In this document: piece by piece, positions 37,958 to 47,430 of the stretch
Position numbering within the stretch: position 1 is the stretch's first letter
Layout of the letters: every line of letters starts with the position of its first letter
Translations under genes and position numbers: made by a program
DNA from: Cellulomonas avistercoris
GTDB taxonomy: Bacteria; Actinomycetota; Actinomycetes; Actinomycetales; Cellulomonadaceae
Direction of reading: 5' to 3'
Assembly (NCBI RefSeq): GCF_014836445.1
Contig: NZ_JACSQV010000001.1
Coordinates: forward strand, 1 to 64,000
Length of the DNA: 64,000 nucleotides
Notes under the pieces: generated by a model
Database searches by the model: none
Told to the model about the DNA's origin: nothing
Seen by the model: the letters and a program-made list of their open reading frames with translations, nothing else

Positions 37958-39199
37958 TCAGTCCGTGATGACGGTGCCCTTGGGCACGACCGTGATGCCG
38001 CTGTCCGTGACGGTGAACCCACGGGCCCGGTCGTGCTCGTGGTCCAGGCCGACGCGGGCACGCTCGGGCACGATGACGTTCTTGTCGAGGATCGCGTGGT
38101 GGATCTGCGCGTACCGCTCGACCTGCACGCCGTCCATGAGCACCGAGTCCGTGACCTGCGCCCACGAGTGGAGCCGGATGCCCGGCGACAGGATGGAGCC
38201 CGACACGGTGGCGCCGGACACGACGACACCGGGGGACACGATGGAGTCGGCCGCGTGCCCGAGGCGCCCCGCGCCCGCGTGGACGAACTTGGCCGGCGGC
38301 AGGCCCGTGTACCCGGTGTGCAGCGGCCACTCGTCGTTGTAGAGGTTGAACACCGGCTCGATCGAGATGAGGTCCTGGTTCGCGTCGAAGTACGAGTCGA
38401 GCGTCCCGACGTCGCGCCAGTAGTCGCGGTCGCGGTCGGTGGAGCCCGGCACGTCGTTGCGGATGAAGTCGTAGACGCCGGCGGTGCCGCGCTCGACGAA
38501 CCACGGCACGATGTCGCCGCCCATGTCGTGCCGCGAGTTGACGTCCTCGGCGTCGACGGTCACGGCCTTGACCAGCGCGTCGGCGTTCGCGACGTAGTTG
38601 CCCATCGACGCGAGGATCTCGAAGGGGGACCCCGGCACCGGCGTCGGGTCCGACGGCTTCTCGCGGAACGCCGCGATGCGCGTCGGGTCGTCCGGCACGG
38701 TCTCGATGACACCGAACTGGTCGGCCATGTCGATCGGCTGCCGGATCCCGGCCACCGTCAGCTCGGCGCCCGACTCGATGTGCGAGTCCACCATCTGGGA
38801 GAAGTCCATGCGGTACACGTGGTCGGCGCCGACCACGACGACGATGTCGGGCCGCTCGTCGTCGATGATGTTGAGGCACTGGTAGATCGCGTCGGCGCTG
38901 CCCAGGTACCAGTGCTTGCCGACGCGCTGCTGCGCAGGCACGGCGGCCACGTAGTTGCCCAGCAGCGCCGACATGCGCCACGTCTTCGACACGTGGCGGT
39001 CGAGCGAGTGGGACTTGTACTGCGTCAGCACGATCACGTGCAGGTAGTGCGAGTTGATGACGTTCGACAGGGCGAAGTCGACGAGCCGGTAGATGCCGCC
39101 GAAGGGCACGGCGGGCTTCGCACGGTGCGCGGTGAGCGGCATCAGACGCTTGCCCTCCCCCCCGGCGAGGACGATGGCGAGGACACGCGGCGCTGGCAT
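37958..39199 (-). CDS. glgC: Glucose-1-phosphate adenylyltransferase
   Basis: GlgC makes ADP-glucose from ATP and glucose 1-phosphate for glycogen and related alpha-glucans. The 413-residue protein has the N-terminal [13 protein letters not shown] loop, the [18 protein letters not shown] segment, the GSADAIYQ and GADHVYRMD motifs, the FREKP lysine and a C-terminal left-handed beta-helix. The start ATG 39199 is 6 bases after a TAGGTT -10 box. It is divergent from glgM, the order of Rv1213/Rv1212c. Confidence 0.96.
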   Translation of the reverse strand: MPAPRVLAIVLAGGEGKRLMPLTAHRAKPAVPFGGIYRLVDFALSNVINSHYLHVIVLTQYKSHSLDRHVSKTWRMSALLGNYVAAVPAQQRVGKHWYLGSADAIYQCLNIIDDERPDIVVVVGADHVYRMDFSQMVDSHIESGAELTVAGIRQPIDMADQFGVIETVPDDPTRIAAFREKPSDPTPVPGSPFEILASMGNYVANADALVKAVTVDAEDVNSRHDMGGDIVPWFVERGTAGVYDFIRNDVPGSTDRDRDYWRDVGTLDSYFDANQDLISIEPVFNLYNDEWPLHTGYTGLPPAKFVHAGAGRLGHAADSIVSPGVVVSGATVSGSILSPGIRLHSWAQVTDSVLMDGVQVERYAQIHHAILDKNVIVPERARVGLDHEHDRARGFTVTDSGITVVPKGTVITD

Positions 39200-39205
39200 G
39201 CACCC

Positions 39206-39211
39206 AACCTA
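39206..39211 (-). promoter_or_regulatory. -10 box of glgC, leaderless start
   Basis: TAGGTT on the minus strand precedes ATG 39199 by 6 bases without a Shine-Dalgarno sequence. Confidence 0.6.
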
Positions 39212-39255
39212 GGCCCGACCAGGGCTCTCAGCGAGGCGCACACGCGTCCGGGCGC

Positions 39256-39261
39256 TAGCGT
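39256..39261 (+). promoter_or_regulatory. -10 box of glgM
   Basis: TAGCGT predicts a transcript start near 39268 and a leader of about 39 bases with GGAGG at 39297-39301 before GTG 39307. The glgC promoter lies 45 bases away in the other direction, so the two may be co-regulated. Confidence 0.55.
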
Positions 39262-39306
39262 GTCGCCAGACGACCGGCGGTGGGCCGGTCACGACTGGAG
39301 GCACCG

Positions 39307-40533
39307 GTGCGCGTCGACCTGCTGACCCGCGAGTACCCGCCGCACGTGTACGGGGGCGCGGGCGTCCACGTCGCCGGCCTGACGGCCGTGCTGCGCGAGC
39401 TCATCGACGTGCGCGTGCACAGCTTCGACGAGCCCGTCGCCGAGCCCGGCACCCACGGCTACTCCGTGCCCGGCGGCCTGGCCGGTGCCAACGCCGCGCT
39501 CGCCACCATGGGCGTCGACCTCGCGATCGTCGACGGCATCGGGCGCGACACGGCCGACGGCGGCACCGACCTGGTGCACTCGCACACGTGGTACGCCAAC
39601 CTCGCGGGCCACCTCGCGTCGCTGCTGTACGGCGTGCCGCACGTGCTCACCGCGCACAGCCTGGAGCCGCTGCGGCCGTGGAAGGCCGAGCAGCTCGGCG
39701 GCGGGTACGCGCTGTCCTCGTGGGTCGAGCGCACCGCGTACGAGGCCGCCGACGCCGTCATCGCGGTCAGCGGGGGCATGCGCGCCGACATCCTGCGGTC
39801 CTACCCCGCCGTGGACCCCGCCAAGGTGCACGTCGTGCACAACGGCATCGACCTCGACGGCTGGCAGCGGCCCACGTCCGACGAGGGCATGGCCCGGGCG
39901 CGCACCGTCGTGCAGGAGCTCGGCATCGACCCCGACCGGCCGTCCGTGGTGTTCGTCGGCCGGATCACGCGACAGAAGGGCCTGCCCTACCTGCTGCGCG
40001 CCGTCGAGGCGCTGCCCACGGACGTGCAGGTCGTGCTGTGCGCCGGTGCGCCCGACACCCCGGAGATCCTCGCGGAGGTGAACGCGCTGGTCGCCGACCT
40101 GCGCACGCGCCGCTCCGGGGTCGTGTGGATCGACCGCATGCTGCCGCGCGCCGAGCTCGTCGCCGTGCTCGCGCACGGCACGGTCTTCGCGTGCCCGTCG
40201 GTCTACGAGCCGCTCGGCATCGTCAACCTCGAGGCCATGGCGGTCGGCCTGCCCGTCGTCGGCACCGCGACCGGCGGCATCCCGGAGGTCGTCGACGACG
40301 GCGTCACGGGCGTGCTCGTGCCGATCGACCAGGTGCAGGACGGCACCGGGACCCCCGTCGACCCGGACGCGTTCGTCGCCGACCTGGGTGCCGCGCTGGC
40401 GGACGCCGTCGCGGACACCGAGCGGGCCGCGCGGTGGGGCGTGGCCGCGCGGCGGCGCGTCGAGGACCACTTCTCGTGGCACGCCATCGGCGAGCGCACG
40501 CTCGAGGTGTACCGGGGCGTCCTGGGCCGGTGA
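39307..40533 (+). CDS. glgM: Alpha-glucan (maltose-1-phosphate / glycogen) synthase, GT4 family
   Basis: The 408-residue glycosyltransferase has the actinobacterial start RVDLLTREYPPHVYGGAGVH, a GT4 nucleotide-sugar domain with VFVGRITRQKGLPYLL, and the EX7E motif in PSVYEPLGIVNLEAMA. The M. tuberculosis relative Rv1212c (GlgM) makes maltose 1-phosphate from ADP-glucose and glucose 1-phosphate; databases usually call it glycogen synthase. Divergence from glgC supports use of ADP-glucose. I chose GTG 39307 because GGAGG precedes it. Confidence 0.9.
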   Translation: MRVDLLTREYPPHVYGGAGVHVAGLTAVLRELIDVRVHSFDEPVAEPGTHGYSVPGGLAGANAALATMGVDLAIVDGIGRDTADGGTDLVHSHTWYANLAGHLASLLYGVPHVLTAHSLEPLRPWKAEQLGGGYALSSWVERTAYEAADAVIAVSGGMRADILRSYPAVDPAKVHVVHNGIDLDGWQRPTSDEGMARARTVVQELGIDPDRPSVVFVGRITRQKGLPYLLRAVEALPTDVQVVLCAGAPDTPEILAEVNALVADLRTRRSGVVWIDRMLPRAELVAVLAHGTVFACPSVYEPLGIVNLEAMAVGLPVVGTATGGIPEVVDDGVTGVLVPIDQVQDGTGTPVDPDAFVADLGAALADAVADTERAARWGVAARRRVEDHFSWHAIGERTLEVYRGVLGR

Positions 40534-40544
40534 CCAGGGACGGG

Positions 40545-40568
40545 CGACCGGCGCCCCGGCGCCGGTCG
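40545..40568. terminator. Bidirectional terminator after glgM
   Basis: A perfect 10-bp stem (40545-40554 with 40559-40568, core GACCGGCGC) and a CCCG loop lie between glgM and the convergent unknown gene. Confidence 0.8.
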
Positions 40569-40604
40569 TCAGGCGCGCGTCAGGTATCAGGGGCGCGTCA
40601 GGTA
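40569..40604 (-). repeat. 18-bp tandem duplication over a stop codon
   Basis: Read on the minus strand, TACCTGACGCGCCCCTGA (40604 to 40587) is followed directly by the same 18 bases with one change (40586 to 40569). The unit holds the last five codons and the stop of the unknown gene, so a second copy YLTRA plus stop lies just past the real end. Confidence 0.8.
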
Positions 40605-41345
40605 GGTGGCGGCCGCCGCCATGGCGCGACGCGCCACCCGGTCGACCTCCCGCAGGGCGGTCGACCGCTGGTCCGCCTGCCACGTGTTGACGGCCCCGCC
40701 GTCGTCCTGCGCGGCCAGCGCGACGATCCCGCGCAGGCGGGCGGCGCTCGAGAGCACCCGCAGCCGCTGGGCGTCGACGCCCCGGGGGAGGCGACGCTCC
40801 GGCAGGGCGCCGTCGCGGACGTCGGAGATCGCGTCGGCGGCGTCGGGGCGCCACCGCTCGACCCCGAGCGAGACGAGCGCCTCGGTCGCGGTCAGCAGCC
40901 CTCGGCGCAGGTCGCGCTCGGCGTCCTCGAGCGTGCCGACCTGCGCCCACACCGCGGTGCGCCAGTCCGGCACGGTCACGGCGCGCCACGTCACCAGGTG
41001 CCCCGGCTCGTACTGCGACCCGAACTCCTCGACGTGCGGCACGGCGGCGACCGTCCGGCTGCCGGCCCGCAGCAGCACGCACTCGCCGGCGAGGACGGCG
41101 TCGTGCGACACCGCCGCGGGTGCCGCGACCGGCTCGCCGGGGACGGGCAGGACGGCCGCGACCTCGTCGACGGGCGCGCCCAGCCACGTCAGCCAGTCAC
41201 GCAACGGCGCGGGCTCGCCGTCGGTGTCGACCGTGTGCGGCTCGTCGTCGGCCTGCACGGCGGCGACGGCGCGGTCGCGCTCAGCGGGCGCCGTGAGCCA
41301 CAGCGCGAGCAGGACGGACCGGGGCAGGTCGAGTGCAGCAGCCAC
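40587..41345 (-). CDS. Uncharacterised protein downstream of parC
   Basis: I do not recognise this 252-residue soluble protein. It has no visible signal peptide, membrane helix or cofactor motif. The first half mixes short hydrophobic segments with acidic loops; residues from about 150 to the end are Arg/Ala-rich and predicted helical. The start GTG 41345 is set by a TACCGT -10 box 6 bases upstream; a longer frame upstream would run into parC. It lies 46 bases after parC on the same strand but appears to have its own promoter. Confidence 0.7.
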   Translation of the reverse strand: MAAALDLPRSVLLALWLTAPAERDRAVAAVQADDEPHTVDTDGEPAPLRDWLTWLGAPVDEVAAVLPVPGEPVAAPAAVSHDAVLAGECVLLRAGSRTVAAVPHVEEFGSQYEPGHLVTWRAVTVPDWRTAVWAQVGTLEDAERDLRRGLLTATEALVSLGVERWRPDAADAISDVRDGALPERRLPRGVDAQRLRVLSSAARLRGIVALAAQDDGGAVNTWQADQRSTALREVDRVARRAMAAAATYLTRP

Positions 41346-41351
41346 GGCACC

Positions 41352-41357
41352 ACGGTA
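41352..41357 (-). promoter_or_regulatory. -10 box of the unknown gene, leaderless start
   Basis: TACCGT on the minus strand lies 6 bases before GTG 41345, inside the short gap after parC. Confidence 0.55.
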
Positions 41358-41391
41358 GGCGCTGGGACCGCGGGTCCCGCACGCGGGTGCG

Positions 41392-43869
41392 TCAGCCGAT
41401 CGCGTGCACCGGGGCCGCGAGCGGCGCCCCCGACCCGTCGCGACGCTCGTCCACGGGCGGCAGGTCGACAGGCTGGCCACCGGAACCCGTCGCGCGCGCC
41501 GGAGCCGGCCCGACGTGGGCGAGGATCAGCGCGTCCTCGCCCTTGAGGAACCGGTGCGAGCGGACGCCGCCCGTCGCGCGCCCCTTGCCGGGGTAGGCGG
41601 CGAACGGCGTGACCTTCACCGAGCCGGTCTGCGTGCCGGGCAGGGCCGACGACGATCCGGACACCGTCACGACCACGGCGTCCTCGTCGGGCCGCACGAC
41701 CCCGAAGCCCACGACGCGCGCGCCGGCGGCCAGCTTGATCCCCGTCATGCCGCCGGCGGCGCGACCCTGCGGACGCACCTGCGATCCCGGGAAGTGCAGC
41801 AGCGACGCGTCGGAGGACACCAGGACGAGCTCGTCGTCGTCACCGGCGAGCGCGGCGCCCACGACCGCGTCGCCGTCCTTGAGGCTGATCGCCTCCCAGG
41901 CCTCGCGGTTGTTCGGCACGTCCCCGGGCGCGACGCGCTTGACGACGCCCTGCGCGGTCGCGAGCGCCAGCGGGGGAGCGTCGTCGCCCAGCGGCACGAG
42001 CGCGACCACGCGCTCGTCCTTCTCGAGCGTCACCGCCTCGCCGACCGGCAGCCCGCCCGACAGCGACGGCGGACCGTCCGTCGGCGGCAGCGCGGGCAGC
42101 TCGAGCACGGACAGCCGCACGACGCGGCCGCTCGACGTCAGCGCGCCGATGTCCGCGCGGGCGGTCGTCGCCACCGCGGACGCCACCACGTCGTGCCGGC
42201 TGCGCGTGCTCCCGTCGCCCCGCACGGGTGCCACGTCCTCGCCGGTGCGCGCGACCAGGCCCGTGGCCGACAGCAGCGCCCAGCACGGCGTGTCGGGGAT
42301 CTCCAGGGGCGCGGCGCCGCGGGACGACGTCGGTGCGCCCGCGGACCCGGCGAGGCTCGCACCGCCCGCGTGCTCGAGCAGGACCGTGCGGCGCGGCGTG
42401 CCGTAGGTCGCGGCGACCTCGGCCATCTCGTCGGAGGTCACCGTGCGCAGCAGGGCGTCGTCCCCGAGGATCGCCTGCAGCCGCGCGATCTCGTCGACGA
42501 GCTCGTCGCGCTCGCGCTCCAGCTCGATGCGCGAGAACCGGGTCAGGCGCCGCAGCCGCAGCTCGAGGATGTACTCGGCCTGCGGCTCGGAGAGGTCGAA
42601 GACCGAGCGCAGGCGCGTGCGCGCGGCGTCGGCGTCGTCCGACGCCCGGATGACCTGGATGACCTCGTCGATGTCGACGATCGCGATGAGCAGGCCCTCG
42701 ACGAGGTGCAGCCGCTCCTGCCGCTTGGTCAGCCGGTAGGACGTGCGACGGCGCACGACCTCGAGCCGGTGCTCGACCCACACGCGCAGCAGCTCGACCA
42801 GGCCCAGCGTGCGCGGCTGACCGTCGACCAGGGCGACGTTGTTGATGGAGAACGAGTCCTCCAGCGGCGTGTGCCGGTAGAGCTGCTCGAGGACCGCCTC
42901 GGGGTGGAACCCCGTCTTGACCTCGATGACCAGGCGCAGGCCGTGCGCGCGGTCCGTCAGGTCCACGGCGTCGGCGATCCCGGAGAGCTTCTTGGACTGC
43001 ACGCCCTCCTTGATCTTCTCGATGACCTTCTCCGGGCCCACCGTGTACGGCAGCTCGGTGATGACGATGCCCTTGCGCTTGGGCGTGACGTTCTCGATCC
43101 GCGCGGTCGCCCGGGTGCGGAAGGCACCACGGCCCGTCCGGTACGCGTCGCGCACGCCGTCGAGCCCGACGATCTTGCCGCCCGTGGGCAGGTCCGGGCC
43201 CGGGACGAACCGCATGAGGTCCTCGAGCGTCGCGCCCGGGTGCTTCACGAGGTGCCGGGCCGCCGCGACGACCTCCACGAGGTTGTGCGGCGCCATGTTG
43301 GTCGCCATGCCCACCGCGATGCCGGTCGCGCCGTTGACCAGCAGGTTCGGGATCGCCGCCGGGAGCACCGCCGGCTGCTTGAGCTTGTTGTCGTAGTTGG
43401 GGACGAAGTCCACGACGTCCTCGTCGAGGCCGTGCGTCATCGCGACGGCCGCGGGCGCCATGCGGGCCTCGGTGTACCGCGACGCGGCCGGTCCGTCGTC
43501 GAGCGAGCCGAAGTTGCCGTGCCCGTCGACCAGGGGCAGCCGCAGCGAGAACGGCTGCGCCAGGCGCACCATCGCGTCGTAGATCGCCGAGTCGCCGTGC
43601 GGGTGGAGCTTGCCCATCACCTCGCCGACGACGCGCGCCGACTTCACGTACGGCCGCTCGGGGCGCAGACCCATGTCGGCCATCTGGTAGATGATCCGCC
43701 GCTGCACGGGCTTGAGACCGTCGCGCGCGTCCGGCAGCGCGCGCGAGTAGATGACCGAGTACGCGTACTCGAGGAACGAGCCCTCCATCTCCGTCGTGAC
43801 GTCGACGTCGACGATCCGCTCGACGAGGTCCTCGGGCGGCAGGTCGGGGCTCGCAGGGCGACGCGCCAT
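41392..43869 (-). CDS. parC: Type IIA topoisomerase subunit A (ParC-like)
   Basis: The 825-residue protein has the DNA-cleavage domain with catalytic Y132 in [10 protein letters not shown] and the quinolone region [15 protein letters not shown] with susceptible-type S94 and D98. A C-terminal beta-pinwheel follows (from about residue 510). A canonical GyrA-box (Q-R/K-R-G-G-R/K-G) is absent; the nearest segment reads [11 protein letters not shown]. That favours a topoisomerase IV-type subunit over gyrase. No parE is in the window. The start ATG 43869 has GAGGAG 11 bases upstream, rather far, so the start is somewhat uncertain. Confidence 0.88.
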   Translation of the reverse strand: MARRPASPDLPPEDLVERIVDVDVTTEMEGSFLEYAYSVIYSRALPDARDGLKPVQRRIIYQMADMGLRPERPYVKSARVVGEVMGKLHPHGDSAIYDAMVRLAQPFSLRLPLVDGHGNFGSLDDGPAASRYTEARMAPAAVAMTHGLDEDVVDFVPNYDNKLKQPAVLPAAIPNLLVNGATGIAVGMATNMAPHNLVEVVAAARHLVKHPGATLEDLMRFVPGPDLPTGGKIVGLDGVRDAYRTGRGAFRTRATARIENVTPKRKGIVITELPYTVGPEKVIEKIKEGVQSKKLSGIADAVDLTDRAHGLRLVIEVKTGFHPEAVLEQLYRHTPLEDSFSINNVALVDGQPRTLGLVELLRVWVEHRLEVVRRRTSYRLTKRQERLHLVEGLLIAIVDIDEVIQVIRASDDADAARTRLRSVFDLSEPQAEYILELRLRRLTRFSRIELERERDELVDEIARLQAILGDDALLRTVTSDEMAEVAATYGTPRRTVLLEHAGGASLAGSAGAPTSSRGAAPLEIPDTPCWALLSATGLVARTGEDVAPVRGDGSTRSRHDVVASAVATTARADIGALTSSGRVVRLSVLELPALPPTDGPPSLSGGLPVGEAVTLEKDERVVALVPLGDDAPPLALATAQGVVKRVAPGDVPNNREAWEAISLKDGDAVVGAALAGDDDELVLVSSDASLLHFPGSQVRPQGRAAGGMTGIKLAAGARVVGFGVVRPDEDAVVVTVSGSSSALPGTQTGSVKVTPFAAYPGKGRATGGVRSHRFLKGEDALILAHVGPAPARATGSGGQPVDLPPVDERRDGSGAPLAAPVHAIG

Positions 43870-43981
43870 GGGGTGGTGTGCTCCTCGGGTGCTGCGGTGT
43901 CTCGGGGCGTGCAGGGCGCGGCGGGGGCGCGCGGGGACCATTGTCGTCGCCCGGCGGGCCTCGTCGGTGCAGCCGCGCCGC

Positions 43982-43987
43982 TAGCCT
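43982..43987 (+). promoter_or_regulatory. -10 box of the GNAT-ACS gene, leaderless start
   Basis: TAGCCT lies 6 bases before ATG 43994 with no Shine-Dalgarno sequence. Confidence 0.6.
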
Positions 43988-43993
43988 GGCGGC

Positions 43994-46780
43994 ATGGCCG
44001 ACGTCGTCCCCGGAGACGGGCATCCCGGTCCGGTGCGCGCACCGGCGCCCGCCGCCGCACCCTACCCGGCGGGCTGGGAGGCGGACGTCGTGCTCACGGA
44101 CGGCTCCACCACGCGCCTGCGACCCATCCGCCGCGACGACGCCGACGCGCTGCAGGCCTTCCACGTCGCGCAGTCCGAGCGGTCCACCTACCTGCGGTTC
44201 TTCGCGTCGCTCGAACGGCTGCCCGACCGCGACCTGGAGCGGCTCGTCAACGTGGACCACGTGGCGCGCGTCGCGCTCGTCGCCGTGAGCAGCTCGCCGC
44301 ACGACGGCGAGCACGAGCGCATCATCGGCGTCGCGCGCTACGACGTGGTCGAGCCCGAGACCGCCGAGGTGGCGTTCAACATCTCCGACGCGCACCAGGG
44401 CAAGGGGCTGGCGTCGGTGCTGCTCGAGCACCTCGCGGCGGCGGCGCGCGAGCGCGGCGTGCGGCGGTTCGTCGCCGAGGTGCTGCCGCAGAACGGGCGC
44501 ATGCTCGCGGTGTTCAAGGAGGCCGGGTACGTGGTGCGCCAGCGCACCGAGGACGGCGTCGTGCAGGTCAGGTTCGACATCGACCCCACGGACCGGTCGC
44601 TCGCGGTCGCGGCGGACCGCGAGCACCGCGCCGAGGCGCGCTCGATGCGGGCGCTGCTCACCGCACGGTCCGTCGTCGTCGTCGGCCCCGGTACGGGGGG
44701 CGGTCCGGGGGAGAGCCTGCCGGCGCGCCAGGCCGCCCGCGTCGTCGAGGGCCTCGTTCCCGAGGCGCGCACGGGACGGGTCGTGGTGCACGCCGTGGGT
44801 GTCGGCGACGGTTCCGGCCTCGACGCGAACGGCGTCGCGCACCACGAGCGCATCGACGACGTGCCGGGGCCCGTCGAGCTCGCGGTCGTCGCGCTGCCGG
44901 CGGCCCGCGTGCTCGACGCGGCGCGCCACCTCGGAGCGCTCGGCGTGCGCGGTCTCGTGGTCGTCTCGGGGGGCTTCGCCGAGGCCGGTCCCGAGGGGCT
45001 CGCCCGTCAGCGGCTGCTGCTCGGGGTCGCGCACGGCGCCGGCATGCGGGTCGTCGGCCCGTCGTCGTTCGGGCTGCTCGCGACCCACGACGGCACCACG
45101 CTCGACGCGTCGCTCGCGGCGCGCCCGCCGCGGCCCGGACGCGTGGGTCTCTTCTGCCAGTCGGCCCCGTTCGCGGTCACGCTGCTCGCGGCCGTCGAGC
45201 GTCGCGGGCTCGGCCTGGCGCAGCTCGTCTCCGCCGGGCACCGCGCCGACGTGTCGGGCAACGACCTCATGCAGTTCTGGGGCGAGGACGACGACACGGA
45301 CGTCGTCGCGCTCTACCTCGAGTCCATCGGCAACCCCCGCAAGTTCTCGCGCGTGGCCCGCCGCCTCGCGGCGCACAAGCCGGTCGTCGTGCTCACCGCG
45401 GGCCGCTCCGGGCACGTCGTGCCGCCCGGTCACGCCGTCCGGCCGACCCAGGCGCCGCGCCGCACGCTCGAGGAGGTGCTGCGGCGCTCGGGCGTCATCC
45501 GCGTCGAGAACGTCCACCAGATGCTCGACGTCGTCCAGGTGCTCGCCCACCAGGCCCTGCCGACGGGTCGCCGCACCGCGGTGCTCGCCAGCTCGACGGG
45601 CGTGGCCGCCCTGGTCGCCGAGGCCGCGGCCGCCGCGGGGCTGGTCGTGACCGGGTGCGTCGAGCTGCTCGCGGAGGACGCGGGCCCCGACGAGGTGCGT
45701 GCCGCGGTCGACCGCGTGTACGCCGACCCCGGCGTCGACGTCGTCGTCGTGGTGCGGATCCCCACGCTCGGCGTGCAGGACACCGTCCTGCCGCGCGAGG
45801 TCGCGCGCGCCGCCGCGCGCACGGGGCGCACGACCGTCGCGTGCCTGGACGACCTGCACGGCGTGACGGCCGCGCTCACGGCGACGGACCCGGACGGGCG
45901 TGAGCGCACGGTCCCCGCCTACGCGGCGCCGGAGGACGCCGCGCTCGCGCTCGGGCACGCCGCGCGCTACGCCGCCTGGCGCGCGACCGACCGCGGCCAG
46001 ACGGTGCATCCCGAGGGGGTCGACACGCGCGCCGCCGGGTCCCTCGTGGCACGGCTGCTGTCCACGTCCGGCGCGACCGACGGCGCGCCGCTGCCGCTGG
46101 ACCCCGCGCAGGCCGCCGAGCTCCTGGCGGCGGCGGGCGTCCACCTGTGGCCCTCCGTGCGCGTCCACGACGCGCAGGAGGCGGTGCGCGCGGCCGACGC
46201 GCTCGGGTGGCCCGTGGCCGTCAAGACGACCGTGCCCGCGCTGCGGCACCGTGCCGACCTCGGCGGCGTGCGGCTCGACGTCGCGGACGAGGCCGAGCTG
46301 CGCGCCGACGTCGCCGGGATCCTCGCGCTCGCGGGCGAGCACGACCCCGGCCCGGACGTGCCGCCGCTCGAGGTGCAGGCGATGGCGCCGCACGGCGTCG
46401 CGTGCGTCGTGCGGGCCGTGGAGGACCCGCTGTTCGGCCCGGTCATCAGCGTGGGGCTCGCGGGCGACGCCTCCGACCTCCTGGGGGACGTCGCGTACGG
46501 CGTGCCGCCGCTGACCGACGTCGACGTCGCCGAGCTCGTGCGCACGCCCCGCGCGGCGCCCCGGATGTTCGGCTACCGCGGGCTGCCGGCCCTCGACGTG
46601 GCCGCCCTGGAGGACCTCGTCGCGCGCGTGTCCGTCCTCACCGACGCGCTGCCCGACCTGCGGTCGCTCGAGCTCAACCCCGTCGTGGTGTCCCCGCGCG
46701 GGCTGGCCGTGCTCGGCGCGTACGGGTCCGTGGCCCCGGCCGACCGCGCCGACGCGGCCCGTCGGCTCGCTCGTCCGTGA
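43994..46780 (+). CDS. GNAT acetyltransferase fused to NDP-forming acyl-CoA synthetase-like domains
   Basis: The 928-residue protein joins a GNAT domain (about residues 30-210; acetyl-CoA loop in ISDAHQGKGLASVLLEHL) to the CoA-binding, ligase and ATP-grasp domains of NDP-forming acyl-CoA synthetases. The expected catalytic-His loop SHTGA reads PPGHAVRP here, with a His at the aligned place, and the rest of that loop is unlike the family. The C-terminal ATP-grasp keeps DPLFGPVISVGLAG. Related protein acetyltransferases (Pat/PatZ) carry the same domains in other orders and acetylate lysines of enzymes such as acetyl-CoA synthetase. A protein acetyltransferase with a sensory synthetase half is the best guess. 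Confidence 0.85.
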   Translation: MADVVPGDGHPGPVRAPAPAAAPYPAGWEADVVLTDGSTTRLRPIRRDDADALQAFHVAQSERSTYLRFFASLERLPDRDLERLVNVDHVARVALVAVSSSPHDGEHERIIGVARYDVVEPETAEVAFNISDAHQGKGLASVLLEHLAAAARERGVRRFVAEVLPQNGRMLAVFKEAGYVVRQRTEDGVVQVRFDIDPTDRSLAVAADREHRAEARSMRALLTARSVVVVGPGTGGGPGESLPARQAARVVEGLVPEARTGRVVVHAVGVGDGSGLDANGVAHHERIDDVPGPVELAVVALPAARVLDAARHLGALGVRGLVVVSGGFAEAGPEGLARQRLLLGVAHGAGMRVVGPSSFGLLATHDGTTLDASLAARPPRPGRVGLFCQSAPFAVTLLAAVERRGLGLAQLVSAGHRADVSGNDLMQFWGEDDDTDVVALYLESIGNPRKFSRVARRLAAHKPVVVLTAGRSGHVVPPGHAVRPTQAPRRTLEEVLRRSGVIRVENVHQMLDVVQVLAHQALPTGRRTAVLASSTGVAALVAEAAAAAGLVVTGCVELLAEDAGPDEVRAAVDRVYADPGVDVVVVVRIPTLGVQDTVLPREVARAAARTGRTTVACLDDLHGVTAALTATDPDGRERTVPAYAAPEDAALALGHAARYAAWRATDRGQTVHPEGVDTRAAGSLVARLLSTSGATDGAPLPLDPAQAAELLAAAGVHLWPSVRVHDAQEAVRAADALGWPVAVKTTVPALRHRADLGGVRLDVADEAELRADVAGILALAGEHDPGPDVPPLEVQAMAPHGVACVVRAVEDPLFGPVISVGLAGDASDLLGDVAYGVPPLTDVDVAELVRTPRAAPRMFGYRGLPALDVAALEDLVARVSVLTDALPDLRSLELNPVVVSPRGLAVLGAYGSVAPADRADAARRLARP

Positions 46781-46845
46781 CGCCGTCGGGGTGGCGCGGG
46801 TGGCGTGGCTCCCGCCCACGGCACCACGACCCGGTCGAGGGATGG

Positions 46846-46851
46846 GAAGAT
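46846..46851 (+). promoter_or_regulatory. -10 box of the DUF5998 gene, leaderless start
   Basis: GAAGAT lies 6 bases before GTG 46858. The first base departs from TANNNT but the spacing is the same as at other starts here. Confidence 0.45.
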
Positions 46852-46857
46852 GGGCCT

Positions 46858-47430
46858 GTGCCTGCCCTCTCCACCCCGTTGCGTGACGACCTGCGCCGTG
46901 CCGGGTACTACCCGGACCTCGTGGGCGAGGTCCTCGAGGTCGCCCTGGCCGGCGAGGACGCGGTCGCCCACCTGGTCCATCCCGAGACGACGTTCGACGG
47001 CGCCGAGGTGCGCCGCCACGTGACCGTGCTCGCGCTGACCGCGACCCGGCTCGTCGTCGCCCACGTCGACGACCACCCGGCCGACTCCGAGCACCCCTCC
47101 GCGAGCGCGCAGGCCACGACCGAGGCCGTCCCGCTGCGCGAGCTGCGCTCGGTCGCGTTCACGCACGTCGTCAACGACCCGCAGGACCACCGCGCCGGTG
47201 ACGGCGCGTCGGAGCTCACGCTGGCGATCGGCTGGGGCGCCGTCTCGCGCGTGGACCTCGAGCCCGCCACGTGCGGCGACCCGCAGTGCGACGCGGACCA
47301 CGGCATGTCGGGGTCGATCACGCCCGACGACGTCGTCGTGCGCGTCAGCGCCGCGGCCGAGGGGCGCGAGGCCGTGCTGGCCGCGGTGAGGTTCGGCCGC
47401 ACGCTGTCGGCGGCGACGTCGCAGCGGTGA
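46858..47430 (+). CDS. DUF5998 family protein
   Basis: The 190-residue protein matches the actinobacterial DUF5998 pattern: N-terminal LRDDLRRAGYYPDLV, a central HVTVLALTATRLVVAHVDDH strand region and a cysteine pair in ATCGDPQCDADHG. It resembles a PH-like beta fold with a metal-binding loop, which is inference. The start GTG 46858 is probably leaderless. The stop overlaps the following GTG, so it is coupled to the phosphodiesterase-like gene. Confidence 0.8.
   Translation: MPALSTPLRDDLRRAGYYPDLVGEVLEVALAGEDAVAHLVHPETTFDGAEVRRHVTVLALTATRLVVAHVDDHPADSEHPSASAQATTEAVPLRELRSVAFTHVVNDPQDHRAGDGASELTLAIGWGAVSRVDLEPATCGDPQCDADHGMSGSITPDDVVVRVSAAAEGREAVLAAVRFGRTLSAATSQR

Noticed and set aside
41840..46819. 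1659-codon minus-strand open frame
   Set aside because: It is antisense to the GNAT-ACS gene and out of frame with parC; it contains no recognisable domain.
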